Virus record (IMG/VR): IMGVR_UViG_3300036886_000363
Span: 1 to 64,000 of that record
Strand: one strand, 5' to 3'
Length of the DNA stretch: 64,000 nucleotides
Origin: a virus
In this document: in pieces, positions 32,783 to 40,176 of the stretch
How positions within the stretch are numbered: the stretch's first letter is position 1
How the letters are laid out: every line of letters starts with the position of its first letter
Translations under genes and position numbers: made by a program
Notes under the pieces: generated by a model
What the model saw: only the letters and a program-made list of their open reading frames with translations
Database searches by the model: none
Told to the model about the DNA's origin: nothing

Positions 32783-32806
32783 ATTATATCATGGAGATGG
32801 TCTGTG
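32783..32806 (-). promoter_or_regulatory. Leftward promoter, TATAAT with CACAG box 13 bp upstream
   Basis: Minus strand CCACAG (CACAG 32802-32806), 13 bp, TATAAT (32783-32788), in CATGATATAATATAAGC. It drives the helicase-queD-queE operon, with the ribosome site AAAAGGAGAG just downstream. Confidence 0.75.
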
Positions 32807-32813
32807 GATTATT

Positions 32814-34127
32814 TTAATTCTCTCTGTCAAGAATGTCGTGGTGTTTGAGATAGCGGGGGAGATTGCTTTCAAACATTGATGGGTGACAGAGCCATCCCGG
32901 TGTGACATTGAAATCATTCTCTCGTCCTTCTATTCTAAATAGGATTGCATCAACGAGATATTTGACCAGTGAACTCGGTTCATTTATACTTTCAGTGGAA
33001 TCTGTACTTATCTTCCTGCCATTCTTCTTTAGATAATCAACAAAGAGACCAGAAGCCTTTATGAAACAGTTTTCGTCTTGAGGTCTTGAATTGGTAAAGC
33101 CTTTTTGTTTCCAGATTGATTTGAGACGGGCAGTCACATTCGGATATGGATCTTCAAGGGCAGCAGGTTTGAGTCCATAAGCTCCGAGAAGATATTCTTT
33201 GCCCTGCACGCATTCCCAAAACCATGAATCGATGTTCTTTGCGATGTTTTGTGTTTTTAAAGCTTCTTTTTCTATCCTGTCTTGTTTCATAAATCTGGAA
33301 ATGCTGACCCGATGCCCTATATAATTTATTCGTAGTTTGTATAAATCCGGATTGTCGAGCATTTCATGATATAAGTCCATTGCCTCTGCTATCTCTGCTT
33401 TTGTATATCCTCTTTCAAGCTCGCCTTTAATTCGAGAGATAGCTGTCTCAAATAACTTTGTTGGTTTGCCTTTTATTTCTTTAACATGAGAAAGGAGGGG
33501 TTCTCCAATCATATTCCAATAATCGAAAAGATCCTCTGCTGTTTTATAAAGAGGCTCTGGAATGGCAACAGCGCTATCGGCGCTGATCCCTACTGGGATA
33601 TACTTATTTAAATCTATATTTATATTCGTGGACGAAATTGTCCTGCCCTCTGGACTTGTTTGTCCTGCCTCATTTTCCGCTGGACTTGTTTGTCCTGGGG
33701 CATGGACTTCCACGATTTTATTTATCATTGTTGATAGCAACTCATAAAGGGGTGTTGCCTCTAATTCATTTGCATATTCAAAATATGTATTGACGAGGGG
33801 CTTATAAATAATAGTATATTCGGGATTGATTGCGATTACTCTTGAAGTGCCTTGACGGGAAGGAATTAATTCGATGGTTATGTAGGAGTAATTTTGAAGA
33901 TTTTTTAGAGCCCTTGAAATTACTCGGGGGACAACCCCTCCGACCAGCTTCCCCAAATACTCGTTTGATGCCCAGCAGTGCTTTGATGTCCGATCTAAGT
34001 TTTGTAAATATCCAAAGAGGATTTTTTCTGTCTGAGTAAGGAAACAATTATATGCGACTTCTCCCGGGATTCCTATTCCTCCCGGTCTTTGCTCATGTTG
34101 TTCTATTTTTGGATTTTCCTGTTCCAT
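32814..34127 (-). CDS. Probable replication initiation protein
   Basis: 437 residues. An N-terminal winged-helix part (LTQTEKILFGYLQNLDRTSK, NEYLGKLVGGVVPRVISRAL, NYSYITIELIPSRQGTSRVI) looks like the DNA-binding half of phage O- or RepA-like initiators. A middle linker leads to helical YTKAEIAEAMDLYHEMLDNP and a C-terminal domain. The location between primase and DnaB-like helicase genes fits a helicase-loading or initiator role. Preceded by a long structured leader. Confidence 0.65.
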   Translation of the reverse strand: MEQENPKIEQHEQRPGGIGIPGEVAYNCFLTQTEKILFGYLQNLDRTSKHCWASNEYLGKLVGGVVPRVISRALKNLQNYSYITIELIPSRQGTSRVIAINPEYTIIYKPLVNTYFEYANELEATPLYELLSTMINKIVEVHAPGQTSPAENEAGQTSPEGRTISSTNINIDLNKYIPVGISADSAVAIPEPLYKTAEDLFDYWNMIGEPLLSHVKEIKGKPTKLFETAISRIKGELERGYTKAEIAEAMDLYHEMLDNPDLYKLRINYIGHRVSISRFMKQDRIEKEALKTQNIAKNIDSWFWECVQGKEYLLGAYGLKPAALEDPYPNVTARLKSIWKQKGFTNSRPQDENCFIKASGLFVDYLKKNGRKISTDSTESINEPSSLVKYLVDAILFRIEGRENDFNVTPGWLCHPSMFESNLPRYLKHHDILDREN

Positions 34128-34149
34128 ATTTCTCCTTTCGGTTAAAAAT

Positions 34150-34336
34150 AAAAACCCCTTAGAAGAGGAATCAAGATCGATGAGAATCAGCCAAGACTTT
34201 CAACGATCCTGCCTTGGGAGCGAGGACTCGTTTTAGCATCGAATCCCGATCCCTCTTCTAAAGGGTTTTTGCAAAACATTACTTGGCTGATTCCTTTCTA
34301 AGAACAATCAATAGGGTTGCCCAGACTTCTATTGAT
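34150..34336 (-). ncRNA. Structured leader with interleaved inverted repeats
   Basis: Between the 34.34-kb promoter and the initiator gene. In transcript order: a hairpin of CTATTGAT/ATCAATAG (34307-34336), segment A GAATCAGCCAAG (34282-34293), B CCCTTTAGAAGAGG (34252-34265), A' CTTGGCTGATTC (34184-34195) and B' CCTCTTCTAAGGGG (34155-34168), then TTTTTATTTTT. A-B-A'-B' order allows a pseudoknot or mutually exclusive stems. B/B' plus the T-run would make an intrinsic terminator ahead of the gene, hence possible attenuation. Confidence 0.55.
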
Positions 34337-34343
34337 CTTTATC

Positions 34344-34372
34344 TATATAAACGATTTTGAGGCAGTTGTAAA
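34344..34372 (-). promoter_or_regulatory. Leftward promoter TTTACA-17-TATATA
   Basis: On the minus strand TTTACA (34367-34372), 17 bp, TATATA (34344-34349). The block AAAATCGTTTATATAGATA is identical to that of the rightward late promoter at 44.38 kb, and the upstream AATAAATTTACA is shared too. It would drive the initiator leader. Confidence 0.8.
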
Positions 34373-34385
34373 TTTATTATTTTTT

Positions 34386-35303
34386 TTAGAAGCCTATGTC
34401 CTTCTTTAACTTCCTGATTGTGTCGGGATTCATGTCTTTGGGATCTCCTTCTTTGAAAGAGATTTGCTCGACATAGGGTATGATACCGGAGAGCTGAGTT
34501 GCCATGTCCTTACCTTTGCTTTCCGCATCTGGATCAAAGAGAACGAAAGCCCTCCTGATCTTCTTGCGGGCAATCATTGCAATCTGCTCCTTTGTCAGAT
34601 GGGAAGTAAAAGAAGCAACAGATTCATCTCCAAATCGCCAAACCCCGGTGCAGCCTTCAAACATCAGCATCTTGTCCTTGACGGTATCGATATTATATAT
34701 GCAATGCTTGACCGGGATGATCGCCCGCTCCGGAGGGCAATCGAGATATGGAGGACGTTTGTCTTGACGTAAAATATCCATCCCCGTAAAGCTTACAATC
34801 TGCCGATTGATAATGATCGGGATAATGACTCTAAATCGATATTGCCCGAGTTGCCAGACTGGGTGGAGATGGTATTTCTTAATGAGAGAATGTGGTTCGA
34901 AGCCCCTTGATCTGAGGTAGTCAAGGTGGATTTGTGGCCAAGTTTTCTCGATCTCGTTTTCCGGGAGTAGACTTTGCCATGTCCTTTTAGGGGGAGCAGG
35001 ATCTTCCCATGGTGATTCGTTTGTTATATCCAGAGGGAATTCCCGGGCAATCTTTCTTGCCTGTTCATAATTGCAGTTTTCAATCAACTCGATGAGATGA
35101 TAGACATGACCGGGCGGATTGTCGCACATCCAGCATTTGTATTGGAGGCTCTTGAGATTGATGCCTAAGTGCTCGCTGTGATCGACGCAGCCCGGGAGAA
35201 TGCAATTTATCTCTATCCAGCCTCGTGTAACATTCTTTCCGCCTGTCTTGATCTTGATATCCCGGGAAGTCAGATAGGCTTTTATGTCAAAGTTGTTTTT
35301 CAT
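34386..35303 (-). CDS. DnaG-type primase
   Basis: 305 residues. N-terminal zinc site (Cys34, Cys39, Cys57, Cys60: EINCILPGCVDHSEHLGINL, YKCWMC), a short RNA-polymerase-like region, and a TOPRIM domain: MLMFEGCTGVWRFGDESVAS, FVLFDPDAESKGKDMATQL, FKEGDPKDMNPD. It would make RNA primers with the DnaB-like helicase. It ends KLKKDIGF, one of the recurring K-K/R-x-I-x-F tips. Confidence 0.88.
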   Translation of the reverse strand: MKNNFDIKAYLTSRDIKIKTGGKNVTRGWIEINCILPGCVDHSEHLGINLKSLQYKCWMCDNPPGHVYHLIELIENCNYEQARKIAREFPLDITNESPWEDPAPPKRTWQSLLPENEIEKTWPQIHLDYLRSRGFEPHSLIKKYHLHPVWQLGQYRFRVIIPIIINRQIVSFTGMDILRQDKRPPYLDCPPERAIIPVKHCIYNIDTVKDKMLMFEGCTGVWRFGDESVASFTSHLTKEQIAMIARKKIRRAFVLFDPDAESKGKDMATQLSGIIPYVEQISFKEGDPKDMNPDTIRKLKKDIGF

Positions 35304-35328
35304 TTTTTAAACTTCAAATACACTCTTC

Positions 35329-35502
35329 TCATTTGAATTCATGAATGTCTGTTGGTCCCCATTTTTGCCAACTCCAATTTGTTAAATTATCAAGAGACTG
35401 TCCGATGAATCTTTTTATGATAGGAGCAGCGTCTATAATTATTTTATTCTTATCTGTCTGGACATAACAAGTAAATTTTTTATTCGATATTTGGAGTTCC
35501 AT
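35329..35502 (-). CDS. Hypothetical protein, 57 aa
   Basis: Starts MELQISNKKFTCYVQTDKNK at ATG 35500-35502, overlapping the helicase 3' end by 23 nt. Contains IIIDAAPIIKRFIGQSLDNL and ends WGPTDIHEFK. No domain recognised; small alpha/beta protein between helicase and primase genes. Confidence 0.65.
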   Translation of the reverse strand: MELQISNKKFTCYVQTDKNKIIIDAAPIIKRFIGQSLDNLTNWSWQKWGPTDIHEFK

Positions 35503-36889
35503 AATTTAGCCACCCCTCCTCAGCATAGACAATCAGCCGGGCAACAGTATGCCGGGCGACGTATTCATAAGGATCCAAAAAGTCAGTGATCTTGATTACC
35601 TTCTTGTCAGCTGTCGCCCGGGATCCTCTGCCGATCTTTTGAAGAGTTGTTCTTTCTTTTAATCCCCCTGCCGCATTGATGACATGATTGAGTGAAGGGA
35701 TATTGATGCCCTCCTTCCAAACGACGTTGGAAATCACTGCCTTGATCTCTTTTGATTCAAGCATATCTTGCAGCTCTTGCCGGGACTGCTTATCTGTTTT
35801 GCCATAGACAAAAGGGATATCCAGATCGAAGAGATCCATCGCCATTTCTTTTAAGATATGTCCGTGATCTGTATCGGCAGATGTTAAGATCAAAACAGAT
35901 TCACCTGCTAAGATAGACTTATGAGCCTCTGTTAAGATCATACGATTGCGGGCGCGGTTTTCCATGATCCCTTTTTGATAGATGTCTTTGAATCTCTGAA
36001 GTTCTCCGATAGTCGGAGAATAGGGAACAGCCAGTAAGTTTATTAGTGGTCGTGCCAAAATTCCTGCCTCCATTCCTTCTTGATAGGAGAAGTCTCCTAT
36101 GATCGGGCCTAAGTATCCTTCAAGAGTTAATAGTTCTTTCCTTTCTTTGATTTTGTGAGAAGGAGGGGTTGCTGTCAATCCGATTCTGATAGGGGCCAAA
36201 GTGTCTTCGAGGACTTTTGCAAACATTCCATTTTTATCTGAAAGATGGTGACATTCATCAAGTATGATGATATCTGCCCAGTCACAATGTTTTCTCAAAT
36301 CTAAGTTTTTGTAAGTCTGGATTGTTGATATGAGGATTGTTGGTTCCTCAGGCCAATCAAAATAATTCTCTCCTCCTCCCAGTACCCAAACATTATTGAA
36401 CTTGAATTGTTGCCTGAATACACGTTCTGCCTGACTTAGCAGATCGAGAGTGTGGCAGAGAAAGGAGATATGCCGACTGGGCCAGATAGAGCATATCCCT
36501 CCGGCGAGGATAGTCTTGCCCGTTCCTGTCGCACTTTTAATGACTCCTCTTTGGTTATCTATAATCGATTCAAGTATACTGATTTGATCTTCTCTGAATG
36601 TGATCCCGGGAAGCCGGGGAAGTTGTTCTGGCAGGAGTTCTTCGGGGAGATAGGGAATTGTCAAGGAGATGCCATTTTCATGACAATGTTTTTGAATACG
36701 AGGGAGGAGGCCTGAGAGAAATTTGCCTCCTCCCCTATGGATCATGCTTGCTTCATATTTGTTTTTTGTTTTCCCGTAAACCCCTCTCCTCCAATGTTCA
36801 TGGGGATAAGACAAGCAGGGAATAACCAGCTCTAAGTCTTCGAGGGGTTTTAATCGGGAATAAGTTTGATCGATGACTTCAACTTCCAT
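35480..36889 (-). CDS. SF2 DNA helicase (UvsW/DEAD-type)
   Basis: Start at ATG 36887-36889 (MEVEVIDQTYSRL), overlapping the upstream gene by 11 nt; 469 residues. Motifs: FREDQISILESIIDNQRGVI (Q-motif-like), KSATGTGKTILAGG (I, about 120-126), IIILDECHHLSDK (II, DECHH), RIGLTATPPSHK (III) and LQKIGRGSRATADKK (VI). Similar phage helicases remodel forks or regress recombination intermediates, as T4 UvsW does. Confidence 0.9.
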   Translation of the reverse strand: MEVEVIDQTYSRLKPLEDLELVIPCLSYPHEHWRRGVYGKTKNKYEASMIHRGGGKFLSGLLPRIQKHCHENGISLTIPYLPEELLPEQLPRLPGITFREDQISILESIIDNQRGVIKSATGTGKTILAGGICSIWPSRHISFLCHTLDLLSQAERVFRQQFKFNNVWVLGGGENYFDWPEEPTILISTIQTYKNLDLRKHCDWADIIILDECHHLSDKNGMFAKVLEDTLAPIRIGLTATPPSHKIKERKELLTLEGYLGPIIGDFSYQEGMEAGILARPLINLLAVPYSPTIGELQRFKDIYQKGIMENRARNRMILTEAHKSILAGESVLILTSADTDHGHILKEMAMDLFDLDIPFVYGKTDKQSRQELQDMLESKEIKAVISNVVWKEGINIPSLNHVINAAGGLKERTTLQKIGRGSRATADKKVIKITDFLDPYEYVARHTVARLIVYAEEGWLNYGTPNIE

Positions 36890-37322
36890 TATTGAGAGCC
36901 TCAATCTTTGCTGCAAAGTTGAATATCTCGTTGAACATTTGCTTGACAGGGCGAGCCTCGCCCCACTGCTTTTTTATAAGTTTCATGAGTCTTTTTATGT
37001 TGACCTGATCCAGCTGATCCCTGACACAGATTCTTATCATTTCAGCCGGGCAGTCAGCAATGATTGCGATTGCCTGTTTGGCTTCCTCTGATAAAGAAGC
37101 GAACAGTTTTTTCTTCTTCTCTGCGATCTCTTTCATCATATAGAGAGATTCCGGAGTATGAGCATTGGTGGAATCTGCGATCTCTTTTTCTATCTGAGAG
37201 ATCATATTTCTTTCCAGAGTTGCAAGATGATCGAGATGAATATAATTGTTAAGATTGAGAACAGCCAGCGCCGCATCAAGAGCAAAAGAAGATTGAGGAT
37301 CTTTTTGCTTTTTCTTTTTCAT
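36879..37322 (-). CDS. Hypothetical helical protein, 147 aa
   Basis: Starts MKKKKQKDPQSSFALDAALA behind GAGGAGGAG. Nearly all helix; KQAIAIIADCPAEMIRICVR in the middle. First gene after the 37.35-kb promoter and cotranscribed with helicase and primase, suggesting a replication accessory. No family recognised. Confidence 0.7.
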   Translation of the reverse strand: MKKKKQKDPQSSFALDAALAVLNLNNYIHLDHLATLERNMISQIEKEIADSTNAHTPESLYMMKEIAEKKKKLFASLSEEAKQAIAIIADCPAEMIRICVRDQLDQVNIKRLMKLIKKQWGEARPVKQMFNEIFNFAAKIEALNNGS

Positions 37323-37693
37323 GATTTCTCCTCCTCCTCAGTGATATTATATATCAGATTTTCGCTGTGGATAGATTTATTTTTCTTCTTGCCGCAGAGT
37401 GCATGTTGCCTTCTGAATTGATCGAGATATTCTTTTTCCAGATAAGACGGATGGATATCCTCGAAACACCATCTCTTTGCCCCGCACCAACATTCTGCGA
37501 GGAGCCTAAATTCAACTTCCTCTTCGACAATTGTTTCTACCCTTCCTCCCGGAATGACTCTTTTGACAATCCAGTTTTCAATCACATGATCCCAAACGAT
37601 AAAGCGATCATCGTCAGGTAGAGTAATAATTAGAGGGCCTTTGTAATCTTTGCCGAAGTCTTCATGATCTTCAAAGTGTCTATGTCTTGCCAT
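37319..37693 (-). CDS. Hypothetical protein, 124 aa
   Basis: TAATG start at 37693: MARHRHFEDHEDFGKDYKGP. Contains a beta-rich DDDRFIVWDHVIENWIVKRV and a cysteine/His patch (CWCGAKRWCFEDIHPSYLEK, HALCGKKK) that could bind zinc. Function unknown. Confidence 0.65.
   Translation of the reverse strand: MARHRHFEDHEDFGKDYKGPLIITLPDDDRFIVWDHVIENWIVKRVIPGGRVETIVEEEVEFRLLAECWCGAKRWCFEDIHPSYLEKEYLDQFRRQHALCGKKKNKSIHSENLIYNITEEEEKS
37346..37369 (-). promoter_or_regulatory. Leftward promoter, TATAAT with CACAG box 13 bp upstream
   Basis: Minus strand CCACAG (CACAG 37365-37369), 13 bp, TATAAT (37346-37351), inside the 3' end of the upstream gene. Drives the helicase-primase operon. Confidence 0.72.
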
Positions 37694-37956
37694 TAGCGCC
37701 TCCTTAGACAATCAATGGCAGCTTGTATTCTGCCAGCAGCCCTTAGTGAGTTAAGTTTTTCTTTTAGTTTGATGAATCCCTTTTTGTCTTCGGAGGCGGC
37801 GAGGAAATAAGTTCCATCTTCTTCTTTGATATAATCAAAGAGATGATAGTCGTAGATTCTTTGCCCTGCAATTGTGTCGTGGATCTGATATCTTTCCGGG
37901 ATTGGATTTCGAACTTCTGCAACGGGGATTTCATTGAGTCCTGTTGTTTTTGTCAT
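37693..37956 (-). CDS. Hypothetical protein, 87 aa
   Basis: Starts MTKTTGLNEIPVAEVRNPIP. A beta-rich middle (GQRIYDYHLFDYIKEEDGTY) is followed by a basic helix (LNSLRAAGRIQAAIDCLRRR). TAATG junction to the next gene. No domain recognised. Confidence 0.65.
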   Translation of the reverse strand: MTKTTGLNEIPVAEVRNPIPERYQIHDTIAGQRIYDYHLFDYIKEEDGTYFLAASEDKKGFIKLKEKLNSLRAAGRIQAAIDCLRRR

Positions 37957-37968
37957 GGTCTGGCCTCC

Positions 37969-38160
37969 TTATCGTGGTGGTAAGTAATGAGTTTCGATAC
38001 CGCACTTTTCCCGCCTGATAATTCTCCGGGCTTCCTTTTCAAGAACTTCAGAAGCGTAGGTGGCAGGCAATATATTATTTCGCTTTGCCTCTCTTTGCAA
38101 GGCTTTTTTTGCATCCACAGAGATATATGATCCCTGCACAACTCGTTTAATCCTTGGCAT
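37969..38160 (-). CDS. Ribbon-helix-helix-like DNA-binding protein, 63 aa
   Basis: MPRIKRVVQGSYISVDAKKA then LQREAKRNNILPATYASEVL: a short strand followed by two helices, as in Arc/CopG-type ribbon-helix-helix proteins. Such phage proteins often act as small transcription regulators. Overlaps the upstream gene by 14 nt. No toxin partner is seen. Confidence 0.6.
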   Translation of the reverse strand: MPRIKRVVQGSYISVDAKKALQREAKRNNILPATYASEVLEKEARRIIRREKCGIETHYLPPR

Positions 38161-38449
38161 TATCTATTCCCTCCTGATCGTAGAATTTTTCCCACTTCTT
38201 TGACTCTCCTTTTTTGCAAGTTTTGTAATGGACGATGAGATCGGGATCATCGTCGGCAAGGGCTCCACAATTGATGCATTCATAGACATCCAGATTATCT
38301 GTGTGATGAATGACTTCAAGCTCATTGCATTTTTCTTTATCAATCAAAGTTTTTGTTTCTTGTTTGTGATCTTCCCATGTTCTTCTAAATTGCCAACCCA
38401 ACCAAAAGGATATTCCGATAAGCAAAATCACTCCTATTGCCAATTCCAT
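38147..38449 (-). CDS. Membrane-anchored protein with cysteine/histidine motif, 100 aa
   Basis: N-terminal membrane helix MELAIGVILLIGISFWLGWQ, then a soluble part with a possible zinc finger (YECINCGALADDDPDLIVHY and KTCKKG). Cytosolic zinc module on a membrane anchor; role unknown. Confidence 0.65.
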   Translation of the reverse strand: MELAIGVILLIGISFWLGWQFRRTWEDHKQETKTLIDKEKCNELEVIHHTDNLDVYECINCGALADDDPDLIVHYKTCKKGESKKWEKFYDQEGIDNAKD

Positions 38450-38460
38450 AATTTACCTCC

Positions 38461-38589
38461 TTATCCTTTTCCTTTATTAATTTTGAGCTTCATTTGATAG
38501 ATGTCTTGTTTGCGGATTACTTTTCCTCCAGTTGCTTTAATCATAGCAAGATGCAAATGCCATGGGGCTTTGATCCATTCAGTTTTCAT
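38461..38589 (-). CDS. Hypothetical basic protein, 42 aa
   Basis: MKTEWIKAPWHLHLAMIKAT then GGKVIRKQDIYQMKLKINKG. Ribosome site GGGAGGCAGAG precedes the ATG at 38589, and it sits directly between two genes. No family recognised. Confidence 0.55.
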   Translation of the reverse strand: MKTEWIKAPWHLHLAMIKATGGKVIRKQDIYQMKLKINKGKG

Positions 38590-38600
38590 CTCTGCCTCCC

Positions 38601-38788
38601 TCAGGTTATTTCCCAGCAGATTAAATCCTCATCGACGCGGACAAGTCTCAACTCTTCACCGTTTTTCTTTGGCTTGTTTTCTCTTGCCTCTTTTAGAGTC
38701 TCGTAGTTTTGCCCTTTTGAAACCAGTTCTCGCCTTTAAGGACTTCCCAGTGATAGCTTGTTTTGGTTAATTGGTAGATTCGTTTCAT
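38601..38788 (-). pseudogene. Small gene with an apparent one-base deletion
   Basis: ATG 38786-38788 (ATGA with the upstream stop) reads MKRIYQLTKTSYHWEVLKGE then NWFQKGKTTRL and stops at codon 32. Adding one A to the AAAA run near 38705 continues ETLKEARENKPKKNGEELRL then VRVDEDLICWEIT, ending at 38601-38603 next to the following gene. The longer form is more plausible; the error type is opposite (deletion) to that at 25.1 kb. Confidence 0.5.
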
Positions 38789-39213
38789 GATTCCAAAGTC
38801 TCCTTTACAAAGTTTTTGAGATTGCGATTCATCTTCATCATTAACTCGATGACCTTCTCTACTCCGGCAGTGCATTTGAATTCCCACTGGATTGGATTGC
38901 CGAGAAAGTCTGTCTCTTCATTCATCATCTCTTTGGCCAATCCTCCCGGGCTGATTGTGTAAGTATACCAGTTGGCTGGATCGATGAATCTTGCCTGACC
39001 GATAGGAGTTATTTTTTGCAAGAAACTTGACCATCTCGCAATTGTTGGTTTCTTGTTGTTGATATAGGCGACAACTCCCGGGTAATCATCACAATGATAG
39101 CAATGATCGTATCGGAGCATATCGCCTATTGGTAGGGTTGCCGGATTGAGTTGATCTTCGACTTCATACATCTCGATCTTTTTCACTATGATTTTTGTTG
39201 ACTTCTTTTTCAT
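38785..39213 (-). CDS. Hypothetical protein, 142 aa
   Basis: MKKKSTKIIVKKIEMYEVED, then YDHCYHCDDYPGVVAYINNK and TPIGQARFIDPANWYTYTIS. A CxxC suggests metal binding. ATGA junctions at both ends. No known family. Confidence 0.65.
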   Translation of the reverse strand: MKKKSTKIIVKKIEMYEVEDQLNPATLPIGDMLRYDHCYHCDDYPGVVAYINNKKPTIARWSSFLQKITPIGQARFIDPANWYTYTISPGGLAKEMMNEETDFLGNPIQWEFKCTAGVEKVIELMMKMNRNLKNFVKETLES

Positions 39214-39434
39214 GATTTCTCTTCCTCCTTTATTTTATGTTTGTTGAGAAGGGCAAGAGCTGTGCCATGCAGTCCTCTTCCCTTCTTGTAATACATCTCA
39301 AACCTGCGGGAAATATATTCCGATTTGAGATGATAGGTATATCTCTTAATATTGTCTGGCTCTTTAACGACAAATAGAGAGATATCAATCACGCCATCTG
39401 GATGTTTTACTGTTGCTTCATGAATCAAATGCAT
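39210..39434 (-). CDS. Hypothetical protein, 74 aa
   Basis: MHLIHEATVKHPDGVIDISL, then RYTYHLKSEYISRRFEMYYK and a glycine-rich turn before a basic helix (GLHGTALALLNKHKIK). The pattern YxxxF...KGxGLHGTALxLLN looks like a conserved small phage protein but no function is known. Confidence 0.65.
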   Translation of the reverse strand: MHLIHEATVKHPDGVIDISLFVVKEPDNIKRYTYHLKSEYISRRFEMYYKKGRGLHGTALALLNKHKIKEEEKS

Positions 39435-39450
39435 TTGTCTTGCCCTCCTT

Positions 39451-39657
39451 TCAGGCTGACCCTTCTGTTCTCAGTGCTTCGGCAAGATCGCCCAGTTCGT
39501 TATATGCCTTGTCAAAAGCGCTTTCTACAAAGGGAATCTTTTCTTCTTTAAAAATAGGCTCCATTATTTTTCGGATTTCGTTTTTTGGGATGTAAAGTGT
39601 TTTCTTTTGATTGGCGATGTCAAGGACAAAATCTGTGTAGTCAATTAATGTTGGCAT
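39451..39657 (-). CDS. Hypothetical protein, 68 aa
   Basis: MPTLIDYTDFVLDIANQKKT then LYIPKNEIRKIMEPIFKEEK; helical with an acidic C-terminus. The leader carries AAACTTAG, one of the recurring leader motifs. No domain recognised. Confidence 0.6.
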   Translation of the reverse strand: MPTLIDYTDFVLDIANQKKTLYIPKNEIRKIMEPIFKEEKIPFVESAFDKAYNELGDLAEALRTEGSA

Positions 39658-39678
39658 GATTGTCTCCTTTCTCTAAGT

Positions 39679-40080
39679 TTAAAAATCGAGGGCTCTTTTT
39701 AGATGCCCTTCCTGTGGTTTCGGTTTGTCTGGTTTCTTTTGAGGTATAAAGGGAGGATATTCACCCGGTCTTAAATCCCTTCGTTTGTTTGCCATGTCTT
39801 GTAAAGTTCGGGAAGTTTTTCGGAGAGGCTTCCCATCCGATAATTTTCTTGCATCATATCGTCTGCGATCTGTATCCAGAGACTCTTTAATAGTTTTATT
39901 TCCCAGTGAAGACAATCTTCTCTCTGCAGCTCTTGCCAATGCAGGGTATCCAAATACTTCAGCTGCTTTTATGAAGCTTCTGAGCTTATCTGTCTTTGTG
40001 ATTTTGTTGAGACGGGTAAGAAGCTGTCCGGTAGTCATTTCTTGAAATCTTTTCCTTTCGTGATCCATCAGGTCTTTCAT
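39679..40080 (-). CDS. Hypothetical protein with LKRALDF tip, 133 aa
   Basis: MKDLMDHERKRFQEMTTGQL; N-terminal helices resembling a repeat pair (LRSFIKAAEVFGYPALARAA) and a proline-rich tail (PPFIPQKKPDKPKPQEG) ending HLKRALDF. The tail acts like a flexible linker presenting the tip. Its leader contains the first hammerhead ribozyme and an ACAAAACTTAG motif. Confidence 0.7.
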   Translation of the reverse strand: MKDLMDHERKRFQEMTTGQLLTRLNKITKTDKLRSFIKAAEVFGYPALARAAERRLSSLGNKTIKESLDTDRRRYDARKLSDGKPLRKTSRTLQDMANKRRDLRPGEYPPFIPQKKPDKPKPQEGHLKRALDF

Positions 40081-40112
40081 ATCTCCTCCTTTCTCTTCTC
40101 TAAGTTTTGTTT

Positions 40113-40170
40113 GATCTCATCAGTGCTGTCATTAACAGCAGACCCGGGCATTCTATCCCGGGTTTCGATC
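40113..40170 (-). ncRNA. Hammerhead ribozyme, type II layout (copy 1)
   Basis: Minus-strand order: GATC (stem II, 5' side), GAA, stem III ACCCGGG/CCCGGGT with an 8-base loop, cleavage triplet GTC, stem I TGCTGT/ACAGCA with loop TAATG, CTGATGA, GATC (stem II, 3' side). All catalytic core positions of the hammerhead (CUGAUGA and GAAA, NUH = GUC) are present and every stem pairs perfectly. Expected cleavage lies between 40141 and 40140. It lies in a 96-nt intercistronic gap, so self-cleavage would cut the polycistronic mRNA. Confidence 0.93.
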
Positions 40171-40176
40171 TTTGAG

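Noticed and set aside
34150-34290. Third hammerhead ribozyme
   Set aside because: TCGATGAG and CATCGAATCCC recall the core, but CTGATGA and GAAA are not both intact and no NUH site is placed correctly on either strand.
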